Assembly: GCA_041485905.1 (NCBI GenBank)
Contig: JBGPKK010000038.1
Span: forward strand, 1-33,055
DNA length: 33,055 nt
Reading direction: 5' to 3'
Source: JAHFUI01 sp041485905
GTDB taxonomy: Bacteria; Acidobacteriota; Vicinamibacteria; Vicinamibacterales; CAVVIG01
Both the position numbers and the translations under genes were made by a program. The notes beneath the pieces are model-generated. The model saw only the letters and a program-made list of their open reading frames with translations, had not been told where the DNA came from and ran no database searches. This document shows, in pieces, positions 17,589-26,226 of the stretch. Position 1 is the first letter of the stretch, and each line of letters begins with the position of its first letter.

Positions 17589-17606
17589 CCCGCCGCACGC
17601 GGCGGG
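17589..17606. other. GC-rich hairpin in divergent region
   Basis: A perfect 7-bp stem CCCGCCG/CGGCGGG with a 4-base loop lies between the divergent genes at 17497 and 17758. It has no T tract, so a terminator is unlikely; a leader structure or operator is possible. Confidence 0.3.
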
Positions 17607-17718
17607 CTGTGTTCGTCGTGAAAGCGATTGAGCGCCTGCTGCGCCGTCGTCCTCCTCCACGTCGGCCGACATGAACGAAGGACCTTCTCTTAGATCCTCT
17701 CCCGCAACCAGATTCCGG

Positions 17719-17724
17719 TACAAT
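17719..17724 (+). promoter_or_regulatory. Candidate -10 element of the DUF1175/A2M operon
   Basis: TACAAT at 17719-17724 is a good -10 hexamer. No convincing -35 lies 16-18 bases upstream. Transcription from here would start near 17731 and leave a leader of about 25 bases to the ATG at 17758, supporting that start over the one at 17671. Confidence 0.35.
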
Positions 17725-17757
17725 TCTGGAGAGTGCGCCACCCGACTGCACAGTAGT

Positions 17758-18468
17758 ATGCCGAAGGCCGCGCGAGCGCTCCGGATTGTGACGGTGCTGG
17801 CGGCAGTGGCTGTATTCACTGCGGCGGCTTCTGGCGCGCGCCCAACGAACCGACTCGCCGATGACACCGACCGATCGGCCTTTCGGTCCTGGTTCACGTT
17901 TCTTGCAGACCTTCAGTTCGAACACACGACGGCCGACGTCGTGGACTGCGCTTCGCTGGTCCGCCATGCGTACCGAGAGGCGCTGCGGCCCCACTCGCCG
18001 GCATGGCATCAGACCAGCCGGTTGCCGCTTGTCGTGGCCTTTCCCGATGTGCGTCGTGCGCCGCTCATCAAGGACGGCGCGTGGCTTCTATTCCGGGTTG
18101 CACGCAATCCCGATCGGTTCGCGGAGTTTGCCGACGCGGAGACCCTCATTCATCTCAACACGCGGTCTGTCGGCCGCGACACCCACGCCGCGCAGCCAGG
18201 TGACCTGCTCTACTTCAGACAGGACACGGCGGACAGTCCCGCTCACCTGATGGTCTTCGTCGGCGAGTCTCGATTCGACTCTTCCCGTCGTGATTGGATC
18301 GTCTACCACACGGGACCAGAGGGAGCGGAACCGGGGGAGGTCCGCAAGGTGTCCCTCGCCGATCTGGAGCACCATCCGTCGCCCCGGTGGCGTCCCGTTC
18401 GAGCCAATCCGGCATTCATCGGTATCTTTCGCCTGGCGATTCTAGACAGAGAAGCCACGGAGGGCTGA
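17758..18468 (+). CDS. DUF1175 protein, NlpC/P60-like
   Basis: This gene encodes 236 residues from the ATG at 17758. An upstream in-frame ATG at 17671 lies before the promoter-like TACAAT and has no ribosome binding site. An N-terminal signal peptide or anchor (about 1-26) is followed by a domain matching DUF1175, the family of E. coli YfaT. Inside are papain-like hallmarks: VDCASLVRHAY with Cys64, PGDLLYFRQ at 147-155, His163 in SPAHLMVFVGES and His184 in WIVYHTG. These align in order with the DCSGLV, PGDLVFF and HVGIYVG motifs of NlpC/P60 peptidases, suggesting a cell-wall or amide hydrolase. Its TGA overlaps the ATG of the macroglobulin gene (TGATG), implying translational coupling. Confidence 0.85.
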   Translation: MPKAARALRIVTVLAAVAVFTAAASGARPTNRLADDTDRSAFRSWFTFLADLQFEHTTADVVDCASLVRHAYREALRPHSPAWHQTSRLPLVVAFPDVRRAPLIKDGAWLLFRVARNPDRFAEFADAETLIHLNTRSVGRDTHAAQPGDLLYFRQDTADSPAHLMVFVGESRFDSSRRDWIVYHTGPEGAEPGEVRKVSLADLEHHPSPRWRPVRANPAFIGIFRLAILDREATEG

Positions 18469-21400
18469 TGCGAAGCGTGACTGCGTTCCGGTTGTCGTTC
18501 GCGTGCGTGCTGCTCGCTCTTGCGTCGATCACGCTTCACGCGCAGGCCCCGGACACGAACAACACGACGCCCTCGTTTACGCTGGCGACAACCCACGTGT
18601 TCAACACCCACGAGCGCCCGGCGATCACGTTGATCTACCGGCGCGTCGATCATCTCGACTTTCGCGTCTACCGCGTGAACGACACATTTGCCTTCTTCAA
18701 GAAGCTCCGGGATCCGCATCACCTCGGCAGCACCGCGCCGGTGGTTCCGCAGGAGCGGACATGGCTCGAGCGCATCGCTCTGTGGAAGGCCGCCCGCCGA
18801 TCAGAGGCGCGTTGGCTCTTGCGCCAACAACTCAGCCCGGCCTACCGCACCGAGCGTCATGCGCGGCAGGACACGCAACAAGTTGTGCTGCGCCGCACCC
18901 TGAACGTGAACAACTTCGCGCAGGTGCCGCTCCTCAACGCCTCTCAACTCGTTACGTCATGGCGCGAACTGCTGCCACCGGTCCGCGACACGGAATTTCG
19001 CCACGTCCCCCTCGATCTCCAATCGCCTGGCATCTACGTGGTCGAAGCAGCGAGCGCTCCGCTCAAGGCGTACACCGTGGTCGTGGTGTCGGACGTGGGG
19101 CTCGTGACGAAAACGGCGCCAGGCGAACTGCTGGTGTTTGCGGCCAACCGGTTCAGCGGCAATCCGTTGCCTGGATGTCGTGTTGAGGTGATCGCCGACC
19201 AGGAGACGGTTGGAGCGGGGACGACCGCCGCTGACGGCACGTTTCAAACCGCCGTGGCCGTGCGCCAGCCGGACACTCTCGTCACGCTGGCCGAATGCGG
19301 AGGCCAGGCCGCAGCGACCGATCCGGGCGCCTACACAATTCGCGAGCCGGTCCGCGATCTGGTGGGGTACACGTATACCGACCGGCCGATCTATCGCCCG
19401 GGACATGTTGTTCGCTTCAGGAGCGTGCTTCGCTGGCGCGAGAAAGGCGCGCTCCTCCCCGTCAGCCTGGACCCGATGGAAGTCTCCATCGTTGATAGCA
19501 GCCAGAAGGTCTTCCTGCGCGAGCGAAAGCCGGTGGACGCATTCGGAGCGCTGACGGGGTCGTTCACCCTACCAGTGACGGCCTCTCTCGGCTACTACAC
19601 GATTCGGATCACCAGCGGCCAGGGCGCAGCCACCGGCTCTTTTGAAGTACAGGAATACCGCAAGCCAGAGTTTGACGTCGCCGTCCGTCCGGTGTCGCAG
19701 TTCGAGATCCAGGGTCAACGCCTGACCGCGATGATCGCTGCTCGCTATTACTTCGGCCAGCCGGTCGCGGGCGCGTCGGTCAAGTACGTGGTCCATCGCC
19801 AGTCGTACTTCTCGCCGCTCCGATATGAAGGATCCGGGGAAGACGAGGAAGATGTCGGTCGCGAGTACAGCGGCGGCAAGGAACAGCTTGAAGGTACGGC
19901 GCGGCTGAACGCTGCGGGCGTCGCCGAGATTTCGGTGCCGCTCGCGACGGACGAAGACGGACGCGACTACACCGCCAGAATCGAAGCGCGCGTCATCGAC
20001 TCGAGCGGCCGCGAGGTGGCGGGCGCCGCGTCGGTTGTCGCCACCTATGGCCGCTACCTCCTGATCGCACAACCGGAGCGGTACGTCTATTCGCCTGGCG
20101 AGACCGTAAACGTCAACGTTCGCGCCATCGACTACGCCGGCACGGCGCAGGGCGCCGTCCGGATGCACGCTGCGCTAGAGCGCGTGGACTACCGGGCCGG
20201 AGATCGCTCGCCAACCGTCACCACGCTGCAACAGACGGACATCGACAGCAACGCAGAGGGCCGCGCGCGATGGTCGCCGACGGTTCCGCAACAGCCGGGC
20301 AGTTATCGCGTGCGCGTCACCGCTCCGTCAGAGGGTCGGCAGGTATCGGACCTGACCTACCTCTGGGTTCCAGGACGAACCGCGAACGTTGCCAATGACG
20401 CCGACACTTTCCTCGAGATGATCGCCGATCGTCGGTCTTACCAGCCGGGTGACACGGCACAGCTCGTCGTTCGCGGAGCGGAGTTCGACGCGTCCGTGCT
20501 CGTCACCAAAGAGAGCCAGCACGTGTCGTTTCACCAGGTCGTGAAGGCGCGAGCGAACGAAGCCATCGCCGTTCCGATCGCGGAGGACGACATCGGCGAC
20601 ACCTACGTCAGCATCGCGTTTCTGAAGGACGACCGACTGTATCGATCGGAGCGCCGCTTGTCGGTTCCCGCGGTGCGGCGACAACTCACGGTCACTGCCG
20701 AGACGGACCGCCCGATCGTCCGCCCTGGAGAGCCGGGCGTGTTCACGCTGCATGTCGCGGACGCAAACGGCGCGCCCGTGCGCGCACAGCTGAGTGTTGG
20801 CCTCGTCGATGAGGCCATCTACGGCGTCCGACCCGACACCACACCTGATCCGCTGCGCTTCTTCTACCGCCGCGAATACAACCTGGTCGGCACCTCGTTC
20901 TCGCGCGAGTATCCGTTCGTCGGATACTCGGGAACCGAGCAGTTGCTCCTTGCCCGGCGTCACAGGCCGCTCACCCTGGCCGATTTCAAGGCGGACCGGC
21001 CAGATCGCCCGCGCGTGCGGAAGGACTTCCCTGATACGGTGTTCTGGGTTGGCGACGTCACGACGAACGCGGACGGCAGCGCCCAGGTACGCGTCGACTA
21101 CCCCGACTCTCTGACGTCGTGGCGCCTGACCGTGCGGGCAGTGACGGCCTCGACCGAGGTCGGCGCGACCACTATGCACACCATCACGACAAAGGATCTG
21201 ATCCTGCGCGTCGTCGCGCCGCGCTTCCTGACCGAAGGCGACCAGGTCGGCATCCAGACGATCGTGCACAACTACCTGCCGGACGCGAAGGCCGTCGCGG
21301 TCTCGCTTTCCGCCGATGGACTGTCGGCGACCGACAACACTGCGTCTCCCAGCTCGCCGCGATCGCTGAACGTCGCGCAGAATGGACAACAGCGATCGGA

Positions 21401-23147
21401 CTGGTCCTTCAAAGCCGACCAGGTCCGTCAGGTCACCGTCACGAGCAAAGCCACGACTGACGTCGCCGGCGACGCGATGCAGGTATCGCTGCCCGTGCAG
21501 CCCGCAGGCCTTCAGCGGAACGTCGGACGCTCGGGTTCGATCCTCGAACCGGGACAGCGCACAATCGATCTGACTGTGCCACCGACCGCGAATGCGTCCG
21601 GACGGTCGATACGCGTCTCGCTCGCTCCCTCGCTTGCCGGCACCATGCTCGGCGCCCTCGACTACCTCACGTCCTTCCCCTGGGGATGCACCGAACAGAC
21701 GCTGTCGAGTTTCGTGCCGAATCTGGTCGTGCTGCGCGCGATGGCCGAAATGCAGATCTCTCCGACTGAACGTCTGCAAGCACTCGATCGACAGGTCGAC
21801 GATGGATTAAAGCGGCTCTACGACTACCAGCATCCAGACGGAGGGTGGGGCTGGTGGAGAACCGATCAGAACCATCCGTTCATGACGGCGTACGCCATTG
21901 ACGGGCTGGTGCAGGCACGAGAGAACGGAGTCAAAGTCCAGGAAGGGCGCATCTCCAACGGAGCCAAGGCGCTGCGGCAGATGTATGCGAAGTACCCGCG
22001 CGCCATTCCGGACTTGAAGGCCTACGTGGTTTACGTGCTCGCCCGAGCGGGCTCCGACGCATCCGACTCGTTCAACATGGCCACCGCGATCGACGATCTC
22101 TGGTCGTCGCGCGCGCGCATGACCGCATCCGGTCAGTCGTTCCTGCTGATGACGCTCGATCAGAAAAAGGATGCGCGCGGGGAGAATCTGTCGCGCGAAC
22201 TGGTGAACGCCGCAGAAACGCGAGGTGACGTCACGTGGTGGCCGGTCAGCTCAGACCCGCTCCTCGAAGACATCGGCGACACAAGCGTTGAAGCCTCGGC
22301 TCTGGCGCTGAAGGCGTTATCGGCGCGCGATCCGAACAATCCGCTGCTCGAACGGGTGGCGCGCTGGCTCGTGCTGAACCGGACAGCCGGTGCTTACTGG
22401 GTCAACACGAAGCAGACGGCGCTGTCGCTGCAGGGGCTGCTCGCGTACATGCGGGTACGGAATGAACGGCCGGCACCGGTCACTGCTGACGTCTTCGTGA
22501 ACGGCTCGCGCGTGGGAAGCCGGTCGTTCGACGCACAGTCGCTGACCGCGCCGAATCCAGTACTGCTCGAAAGCCCGGCCTCCGACGGCATCAACGCCGT
22601 TCGAATCGTGAAACAGGGCGCGGGAGCGCTCTACTACGACGCGTCCGTGCGCTACTACGACAAGCCGGCTGCCGCTGATCGCACGGGATCGCGGAAGCTC
22701 GCACTCGTGCGGCGCTACTCGACACTGTCGCCGGTCCAGCGCAACGGACGCATCGTCTATCGCGAAGGCGCGTTCAACGGAACCGCACGGCCTGGCGATC
22801 TGATCCTCGTGCGCCTGACGACCGCTGGGACGCCAGATTGGCGATACCTGATGCTCGAGGATCCGATCCCAGCCGGCACGGAACAGGTGGAAAAAGAAGA
22901 AGGCTATGAGCTCGAGCAGCGGGGTTCGTGGTTGTTCGGCAGCCAACGCGAATTTCGCGATGACCGCACGGTGTTCTTCCTGAGCGACTTCTCCGCCGGA
23001 CGCTACGAGTTCACGTACCTGCTCAAGGTGACGACGCCTGGGACGTTCAGCGCGATGCCCGCTCGCATTTCACCGATGTACGTGCCGGACGTCTCTGCCT
23101 CGAGCGACATCGCCACGCTTGCGGTCACGCCCGAAGGGACGAAGTGA
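18468..23147 (+). CDS. Bacterial alpha-2-macroglobulin with thioester
   Basis: This gene encodes 1559 residues; the ATG overlaps the upstream stop and follows GGAGGG. A signal peptide ends near residue 25 (LHAQ) with no lipobox Cys, so it is soluble periplasmic or retained by partners rather than a lipoprotein. Macroglobulin domains fill the first two thirds; the typical TDRPIYRPGHVVRF strand lies near residue 303. A thioester site WGCTEQ is present (Cys1074, Gln1077), followed by a helical thioester domain with PDGGWGWW and MTAYAIDGLVQA, then C-terminal beta domains. Such proteins trap proteases that reach the periplasm by covalent capture after bait cleavage. Thioester-bearing bacterial A2Ms are often linked to PBP1C and the YfaS class often lacks the thioester, so this pairing with DUF1175 is notable. 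It is the middle gene of a three-gene operon. Confidence 0.93.
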   Translation: MRSVTAFRLSFACVLLALASITLHAQAPDTNNTTPSFTLATTHVFNTHERPAITLIYRRVDHLDFRVYRVNDTFAFFKKLRDPHHLGSTAPVVPQERTWLERIALWKAARRSEARWLLRQQLSPAYRTERHARQDTQQVVLRRTLNVNNFAQVPLLNASQLVTSWRELLPPVRDTEFRHVPLDLQSPGIYVVEAASAPLKAYTVVVVSDVGLVTKTAPGELLVFAANRFSGNPLPGCRVEVIADQETVGAGTTAADGTFQTAVAVRQPDTLVTLAECGGQAAATDPGAYTIREPVRDLVGYTYTDRPIYRPGHVVRFRSVLRWREKGALLPVSLDPMEVSIVDSSQKVFLRERKPVDAFGALTGSFTLPVTASLGYYTIRITSGQGAATGSFEVQEYRKPEFDVAVRPVSQFEIQGQRLTAMIAARYYFGQPVAGASVKYVVHRQSYFSPLRYEGSGEDEEDVGREYSGGKEQLEGTARLNAAGVAEISVPLATDEDGRDYTARIEARVIDSSGREVAGAASVVATYGRYLLIAQPERYVYSPGETVNVNVRAIDYAGTAQGAVRMHAALERVDYRAGDRSPTVTTLQQTDIDSNAEGRARWSPTVPQQPGSYRVRVTAPSEGRQVSDLTYLWVPGRTANVANDADTFLEMIADRRSYQPGDTAQLVVRGAEFDASVLVTKESQHVSFHQVVKARANEAIAVPIAEDDIGDTYVSIAFLKDDRLYRSERRLSVPAVRRQLTVTAETDRPIVRPGEPGVFTLHVADANGAPVRAQLSVGLVDEAIYGVRPDTTPDPLRFFYRREYNLVGTSFSREYPFVGYSGTEQLLLARRHRPLTLADFKADRPDRPRVRKDFPDTVFWVGDVTTNADGSAQVRVDYPDSLTSWRLTVRAVTASTEVGATTMHTITTKDLILRVVAPRFLTEGDQVGIQTIVHNYLPDAKAVAVSLSADGLSATDNTASPSSPRSLNVAQNGQQRSDWSFKADQVRQVTVTSKATTDVAGDAMQVSLPVQPAGLQRNVGRSGSILEPGQRTIDLTVPPTANASGRSIRVSLAPSLAGTMLGALDYLTSFPWGCTEQTLSSFVPNLVVLRAMAEMQISPTERLQALDRQVDDGLKRLYDYQHPDGGWGWWRTDQNHPFMTAYAIDGLVQARENGVKVQEGRISNGAKALRQMYAKYPRAIPDLKAYVVYVLARAGSDASDSFNMATAIDDLWSSRARMTASGQSFLLMTLDQKKDARGENLSRELVNAAETRGDVTWWPVSSDPLLEDIGDTSVEASALALKALSARDPNNPLLERVARWLVLNRTAGAYWVNTKQTALSLQGLLAYMRVRNERPAPVTADVFVNGSRVGSRSFDAQSLTAPNPVLLESPASDGINAVRIVKQGAGALYYDASVRYYDKPAAADRTGSRKLALVRRYSTLSPVQRNGRIVYREGAFNGTARPGDLILVRLTTAGTPDWRYLMLEDPIPAGTEQVEKEEGYELEQRGSWLFGSQREFRDDRTVFFLSDFSAGRYEFTYLLKVTTPGTFSAMPARISPMYVPDVSASSDIATLAVTPEGTK

Positions 23148-23887
23148 ACGTCCACAGCTTCACGCGATCGGCGGCCACGTTGGCCGTTGGATACGCACTC
23201 GGGGCGGCGCTCCTCTGGGCGCTGCTCAACGTCCCTGAATCGAACGCGCTCGCGTTGACACTATCGGCCGTGCTCCTCCTTCTGGTCGCCGTGACCGTGG
23301 GTGTGACCACCGCGAGTGCCATGGCTTTCGCGCAAGATGTCTCACCGGGTGTGGGCGTGCGCCGGACGTTGGCGGCGCTGCCCAGCTTCGTCGCCGGTCT
23401 GGCAGTGTTCGCGATCCTGTGGTGGCTCACCGGGTTCGCAGACGGCTGGTGGCGCGCACATCATGGCGAGGTTGACGCGCTGTTCCTACGTTACCTCGGA
23501 GCCACACGCACCCAGCCGGTCCATCAGGCCGCGTTCCGGGCCACGTGGCTCGTGCGGTGGGTGCTCGGACTGTCAATCGTCGCTGGACTCACGGCCGCAG
23601 GGGCCCAGGGCGGCATGCGCCTGGCAGGTAGCGGCCTGCGTCTGTCGGTTCGACTCGCACCGCTGGCAGCCGCGGCTGTGGGCATCCTCGTCGTCAGCGA
23701 AGGGCTCTGGAGGATCGTCGTTTGGCGGCCGAAGAGCCTGCCGCCGAACTGGGCGGAACCGACGTTCGCCACGGCCAAACTCATTGTGCTCTACGCGCTC
23801 ACCGTTGCGATCGCTGCCGCTGTTCTCCGCGTGTACGGGCGTGCGGCAGTCCGCATGTCGTGCAGGCCTTCAGGCCTGCCGTCCTAG
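23144..23887 (+). CDS. Six-helix membrane protein of the A2M operon
   Basis: This gene encodes 247 residues from a GTG that overlaps the macroglobulin stop (GTGA at 23144-23147), so it is co-translated. Six hydrophobic helices are visible, near residues 9-29, 34-60, 78-100, 130-152, 168-190 and 205-226. No catalytic or transport motif is recognised. A loop between helices 3 and 4 contains DGWWRAHHGEVDALFLRYLG. By position it may anchor the macroglobulin or DUF1175 protein at the inner membrane; that is inference. Its last codons are formed by a palindromic repeat (23862-23879), and its TAG shares bases with the stop of the converging gene, so the original C-terminus may have been replaced. 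Confidence 0.8.
   Translation: MNVHSFTRSAATLAVGYALGAALLWALLNVPESNALALTLSAVLLLLVAVTVGVTTASAMAFAQDVSPGVGVRRTLAALPSFVAGLAVFAILWWLTGFADGWWRAHHGEVDALFLRYLGATRTQPVHQAAFRATWLVRWVLGLSIVAGLTAAGAQGGMRLAGSGLRLSVRLAPLAAAAVGILVVSEGLWRIVVWRPKSLPPNWAEPTFATAKLIVLYALTVAIAAAVLRVYGRAAVRMSCRPSGLPS
23862..23879. repeat. REP-like palindrome at convergent gene ends
   Basis: GCAGGCCT, two loop bases and AGGCCTGC form a perfect palindrome just before the convergent stop codons. Palindromes of this GCAGGCCT core are, from memory, frequent between genes in acidobacterial genomes and give odd protein tails. It could act as a bidirectional terminator or be a REP-type mobile repeat. Only one copy is seen in this window. 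Confidence 0.55.
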
Positions 23888-26184
23888 AAGACGTCGCGCC
23901 ACTCCTTCCCCGTTCGAATCTGGCGGGCAAAGCACGCGGCGGCTCTCGCGTAGGCGATCCTCAGCGCGTCCTGCGAAATCGGACTTCTCAGCTCGCGATC
24001 GATGGGACACGAAGAACTGGCACCAGGATCGCTACCGCCCGGTAGCGTGTCATCCGACGACAGGACTTCGCCGGCAAAGTAGGACGCAGCACCTTCGGAT
24101 ACCCATAACGGCCGCCCCGCCAACGCCGGCTCGATGAGGATGTGAATGAGTTCGTGCCTGATCGTCCTTTCGAGAATACCGCGCATGCGCAGCACCGACA
24201 GCGGTAGAAGGTGCACGTCGGTCCCCCGAGTCGCGCCAGCGGTAAACCACGGCTGCCCTGTCGTGCGCTGATAGCTCTCGACCGTCGGATGAAACCGTAG
24301 CCTGAGCCGGGCGGGAGCCACGACGCCAAGCTTGGCCACCAGCGCGTCAAGCGCGCGCGCGGTGAGATTGTAAATCACGTCGTGTTCGCCCTGGTCACCC
24401 GCTGGTAGGGAGACGAGCACCTCCGGCACCTTCCGCGCGAGCGACGCGTCCAGCGTCGAGATCTGAAGCCCGGGAAAGTATCTCGAGAGAATCGTTCCCG
24501 CCGACTCCCCGCGCGCGGCGAGCCGCGCGGACCCAACCACGCACAGGCCCACACCGTGCCCAGCTCCATGTCCTGCCACGTGGAATCCGGATCCCGTTCG
24601 CCGCAGATCAAACGCCGTACTTCGGATGTGCTGCCAGCCGAGCGTGCGACCGACGAGGGTCCGCAAGGCTTCCCCGGAAATCTCGTTCGGTGTCAGCCCG
24701 TCCAGCCGCAACCAGGCGACGCGCCCGGACAGCGTACGGCCGATCACTCTCACGTCGCGTAAGCTCTCACCTTTGAAGCCGCCAGCGCGCAGCGCACGGG
24801 ACAGGTCTTCCACGGTCAGGTCCGCCATCCACGCCGGGTCGCCTCCACATGCGTCGTCCGCCCGCGACGGCAGGAACCTAGGATCGGCGGCGCCAGGCCA
24901 GACGGCTGATGGTCGCTCGCTGTGGCCGCCGCATGAGGCGGTGTAGAACACCGACGCCACTGCACCGCGATACCGGAGAACCCGCCCAGCTGTCGCGGCG
25001 GCGGCACGCTCCGCGGTCGGCGTCGGCTTGCGCAGCACCTGGCAATGTGTCAGGTCGCACAGGTCAAAGCCGTCGGCGTTGTGCCGTCCGCGGTTTGCGA
25101 CCGTAAACGTGCGGATTGTAACTGCCAGCGCCTCGAGCGCCGCTGGCGTGCTCCCGGGCGCCGCTTCGCCCACCAGCACGCCCGCGACGTACTCCTCAAG
25201 GGGCATCGTCCGCACCGTGTAGCCGCCGTCCTGCCTGGCAATGCCGATCCGAACCGTCGCCGATGGCGCCGGTGACTGGCTTCTCAACCGGTCGGCAGCC
25301 AATGCCGCCGCGTCTGTGCCTGCCCCACCTGATGCGAGTAGCACGAACCCGATCGTTGGCTTCAACGCCGGTGTCACGCCGACAACGAGACCCTGCGACC
25401 CGCCGGTTGCGGCCAGTGTGGTACCGGTCTTCGCCATCGCGTCCACTCCCTGCGCCGCAAGCGCCGACGCGGTGCCATATTGCGCTGCGCCGCGCAGCCC
25501 TTCGCGAATCACCGTGAGCGTGCTGGCTCGCCACGAAAGCGGGCTCGGATCGACGGTCACGCGCACCATCAAGTCCAAGAGGTGTCGCGGGGATGCGCGG
25601 ATGCCCTCCACGCCGAGAGCGGCCGCCGCAACCGGCAAGCTGGGATCGCTCGGCGGCAGGCCGAGACTAACGAGCGCGCGATCCAGCGATGTCCTGGGCA
25701 ATCGCGCGGCGACGGTCGCAAAGAACACGTTGCAGGAATGCGCGAGCGCTTCGGCTGGTCTGAGCGATCGGTGAAGGTCGGGATGCGTGCAGACGAGTCG
25801 ATGACCGGCGACAACGGCCTCACGTGAACAGAGGAGGCCGGTCCGCTCGTTGATGACGCCGGATTCGAGTGCCGCTGCCAGCGTGGCGACCTTCATGATC
25901 GAGCCAGGAAGGATCGGTGCGTCGAGCAGATCCGGCCTCACCGTGGCAATTGGCGCATTCGTCCTCAAGTCGACCGCAAGATAGGCAATCCGGGACTGTT
26001 GCGCGGTGAGGCGCGAGCCGACGATGAGCGACGTTAGGAGACCGATAACAATCGCGATCGTTCTGACCGTCACAGAGGCCGCTCCATCACGCGCATTTCT
26101 CTCAACCATCCTACTGGAGCGTGAGAAGAGCCGAACGCCCCGCAGTTGCATATCCTCCAGCATCCGTTGACGTAGGGGTGTCAT
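23884..26184 (-). CDS. Transpeptidase-SpoIID-gluzincin fusion protein
   Basis: This gene encodes 766 residues from the ATG at 26184, preceded by AAGGAGAG. A GTG at 26073 would start right at the signal anchor (about residues 38-62 here) and may be the ancestral start. Residues 80-300 hold a penicillin-binding transpeptidase/beta-lactamase fold: S95-I-M-K98, S150-C-N and K252-T-G-T. Residues 310-610 form a SpoIID/LytB domain: MPLEEYVAGVLVGEAAPG with the likely catalytic Glu340, YTASCGGHSE and GHGAGHGVGLCVVGSARLA. Residues 630-766 form a gluzincin-type domain with HELIH at 677-681 and WVSEGAASYF, Glu697 as third zinc ligand. It should cut or cross-link peptidoglycan and may cleave protein, in the periplasm. 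It converges on the DUF1175/A2M operon and shares its CTAG stop. Relation to the DUF2300 (YfaQ/MagB) proteins of A2M loci is worth testing. Confidence 0.85.
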   Translation of the reverse strand: MTPLRQRMLEDMQLRGVRLFSRSSRMVERNARDGAASVTVRTIAIVIGLLTSLIVGSRLTAQQSRIAYLAVDLRTNAPIATVRPDLLDAPILPGSIMKVATLAAALESGVINERTGLLCSREAVVAGHRLVCTHPDLHRSLRPAEALAHSCNVFFATVAARLPRTSLDRALVSLGLPPSDPSLPVAAAALGVEGIRASPRHLLDLMVRVTVDPSPLSWRASTLTVIREGLRGAAQYGTASALAAQGVDAMAKTGTTLAATGGSQGLVVGVTPALKPTIGFVLLASGGAGTDAAALAADRLRSQSPAPSATVRIGIARQDGGYTVRTMPLEEYVAGVLVGEAAPGSTPAALEALAVTIRTFTVANRGRHNADGFDLCDLTHCQVLRKPTPTAERAAAATAGRVLRYRGAVASVFYTASCGGHSERPSAVWPGAADPRFLPSRADDACGGDPAWMADLTVEDLSRALRAGGFKGESLRDVRVIGRTLSGRVAWLRLDGLTPNEISGEALRTLVGRTLGWQHIRSTAFDLRRTGSGFHVAGHGAGHGVGLCVVGSARLAARGESAGTILSRYFPGLQISTLDASLARKVPEVLVSLPAGDQGEHDVIYNLTARALDALVAKLGVVAPARLRLRFHPTVESYQRTTGQPWFTAGATRGTDVHLLPLSVLRMRGILERTIRHELIHILIEPALAGRPLWVSEGAASYFAGEVLSSDDTLPGGSDPGASSSCPIDRELRSPISQDALRIAYARAAACFARQIRTGKEWRDVF
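26134..26184 (-). pseudogene. Tyrosine recombinase N-terminal remnant fused in frame
   Basis: The first 17 codons of the 26184 frame read MTPLRQRMLEDMQLRG plus Val. This is the typical opening of a group of tyrosine recombinases (MTPLRQRMxEDMxLRGLxxxTQxxYV). The match ends abruptly and the frame runs on into the signal anchor of the cell-wall protein. The recombinase start codon and its good ribosome binding site survive. No catalytic part is present. Confidence 0.6.
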
Positions 26185-26199
26185 CCGGTCTCTCCTTCT

Positions 26200-26226
26200 G
26201 GGAGCGGGAGTCAAGGGGCCGCTCCC
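26200..26226. promoter_or_regulatory. 8-bp inverted repeat upstream of the triple-domain gene
   Basis: GGGAGCGG at 26200-26207 and CCGCTCCC at 26219-26226 form a perfect 8-bp stem with an 11-base loop. It sits just upstream of the ribosome binding site (26190-26197, reverse strand) and could shape the leader, or be a leftover from the recombinase element. Confidence 0.4.

Noticed and set aside
20328..21779. Long reverse-strand open frame (483 codons) inside the macroglobulin gene
   Set aside because: It is Arg/Asp/Gly-rich shadow sequence opposite a clear A2M gene, with no ribosome binding site or family match.
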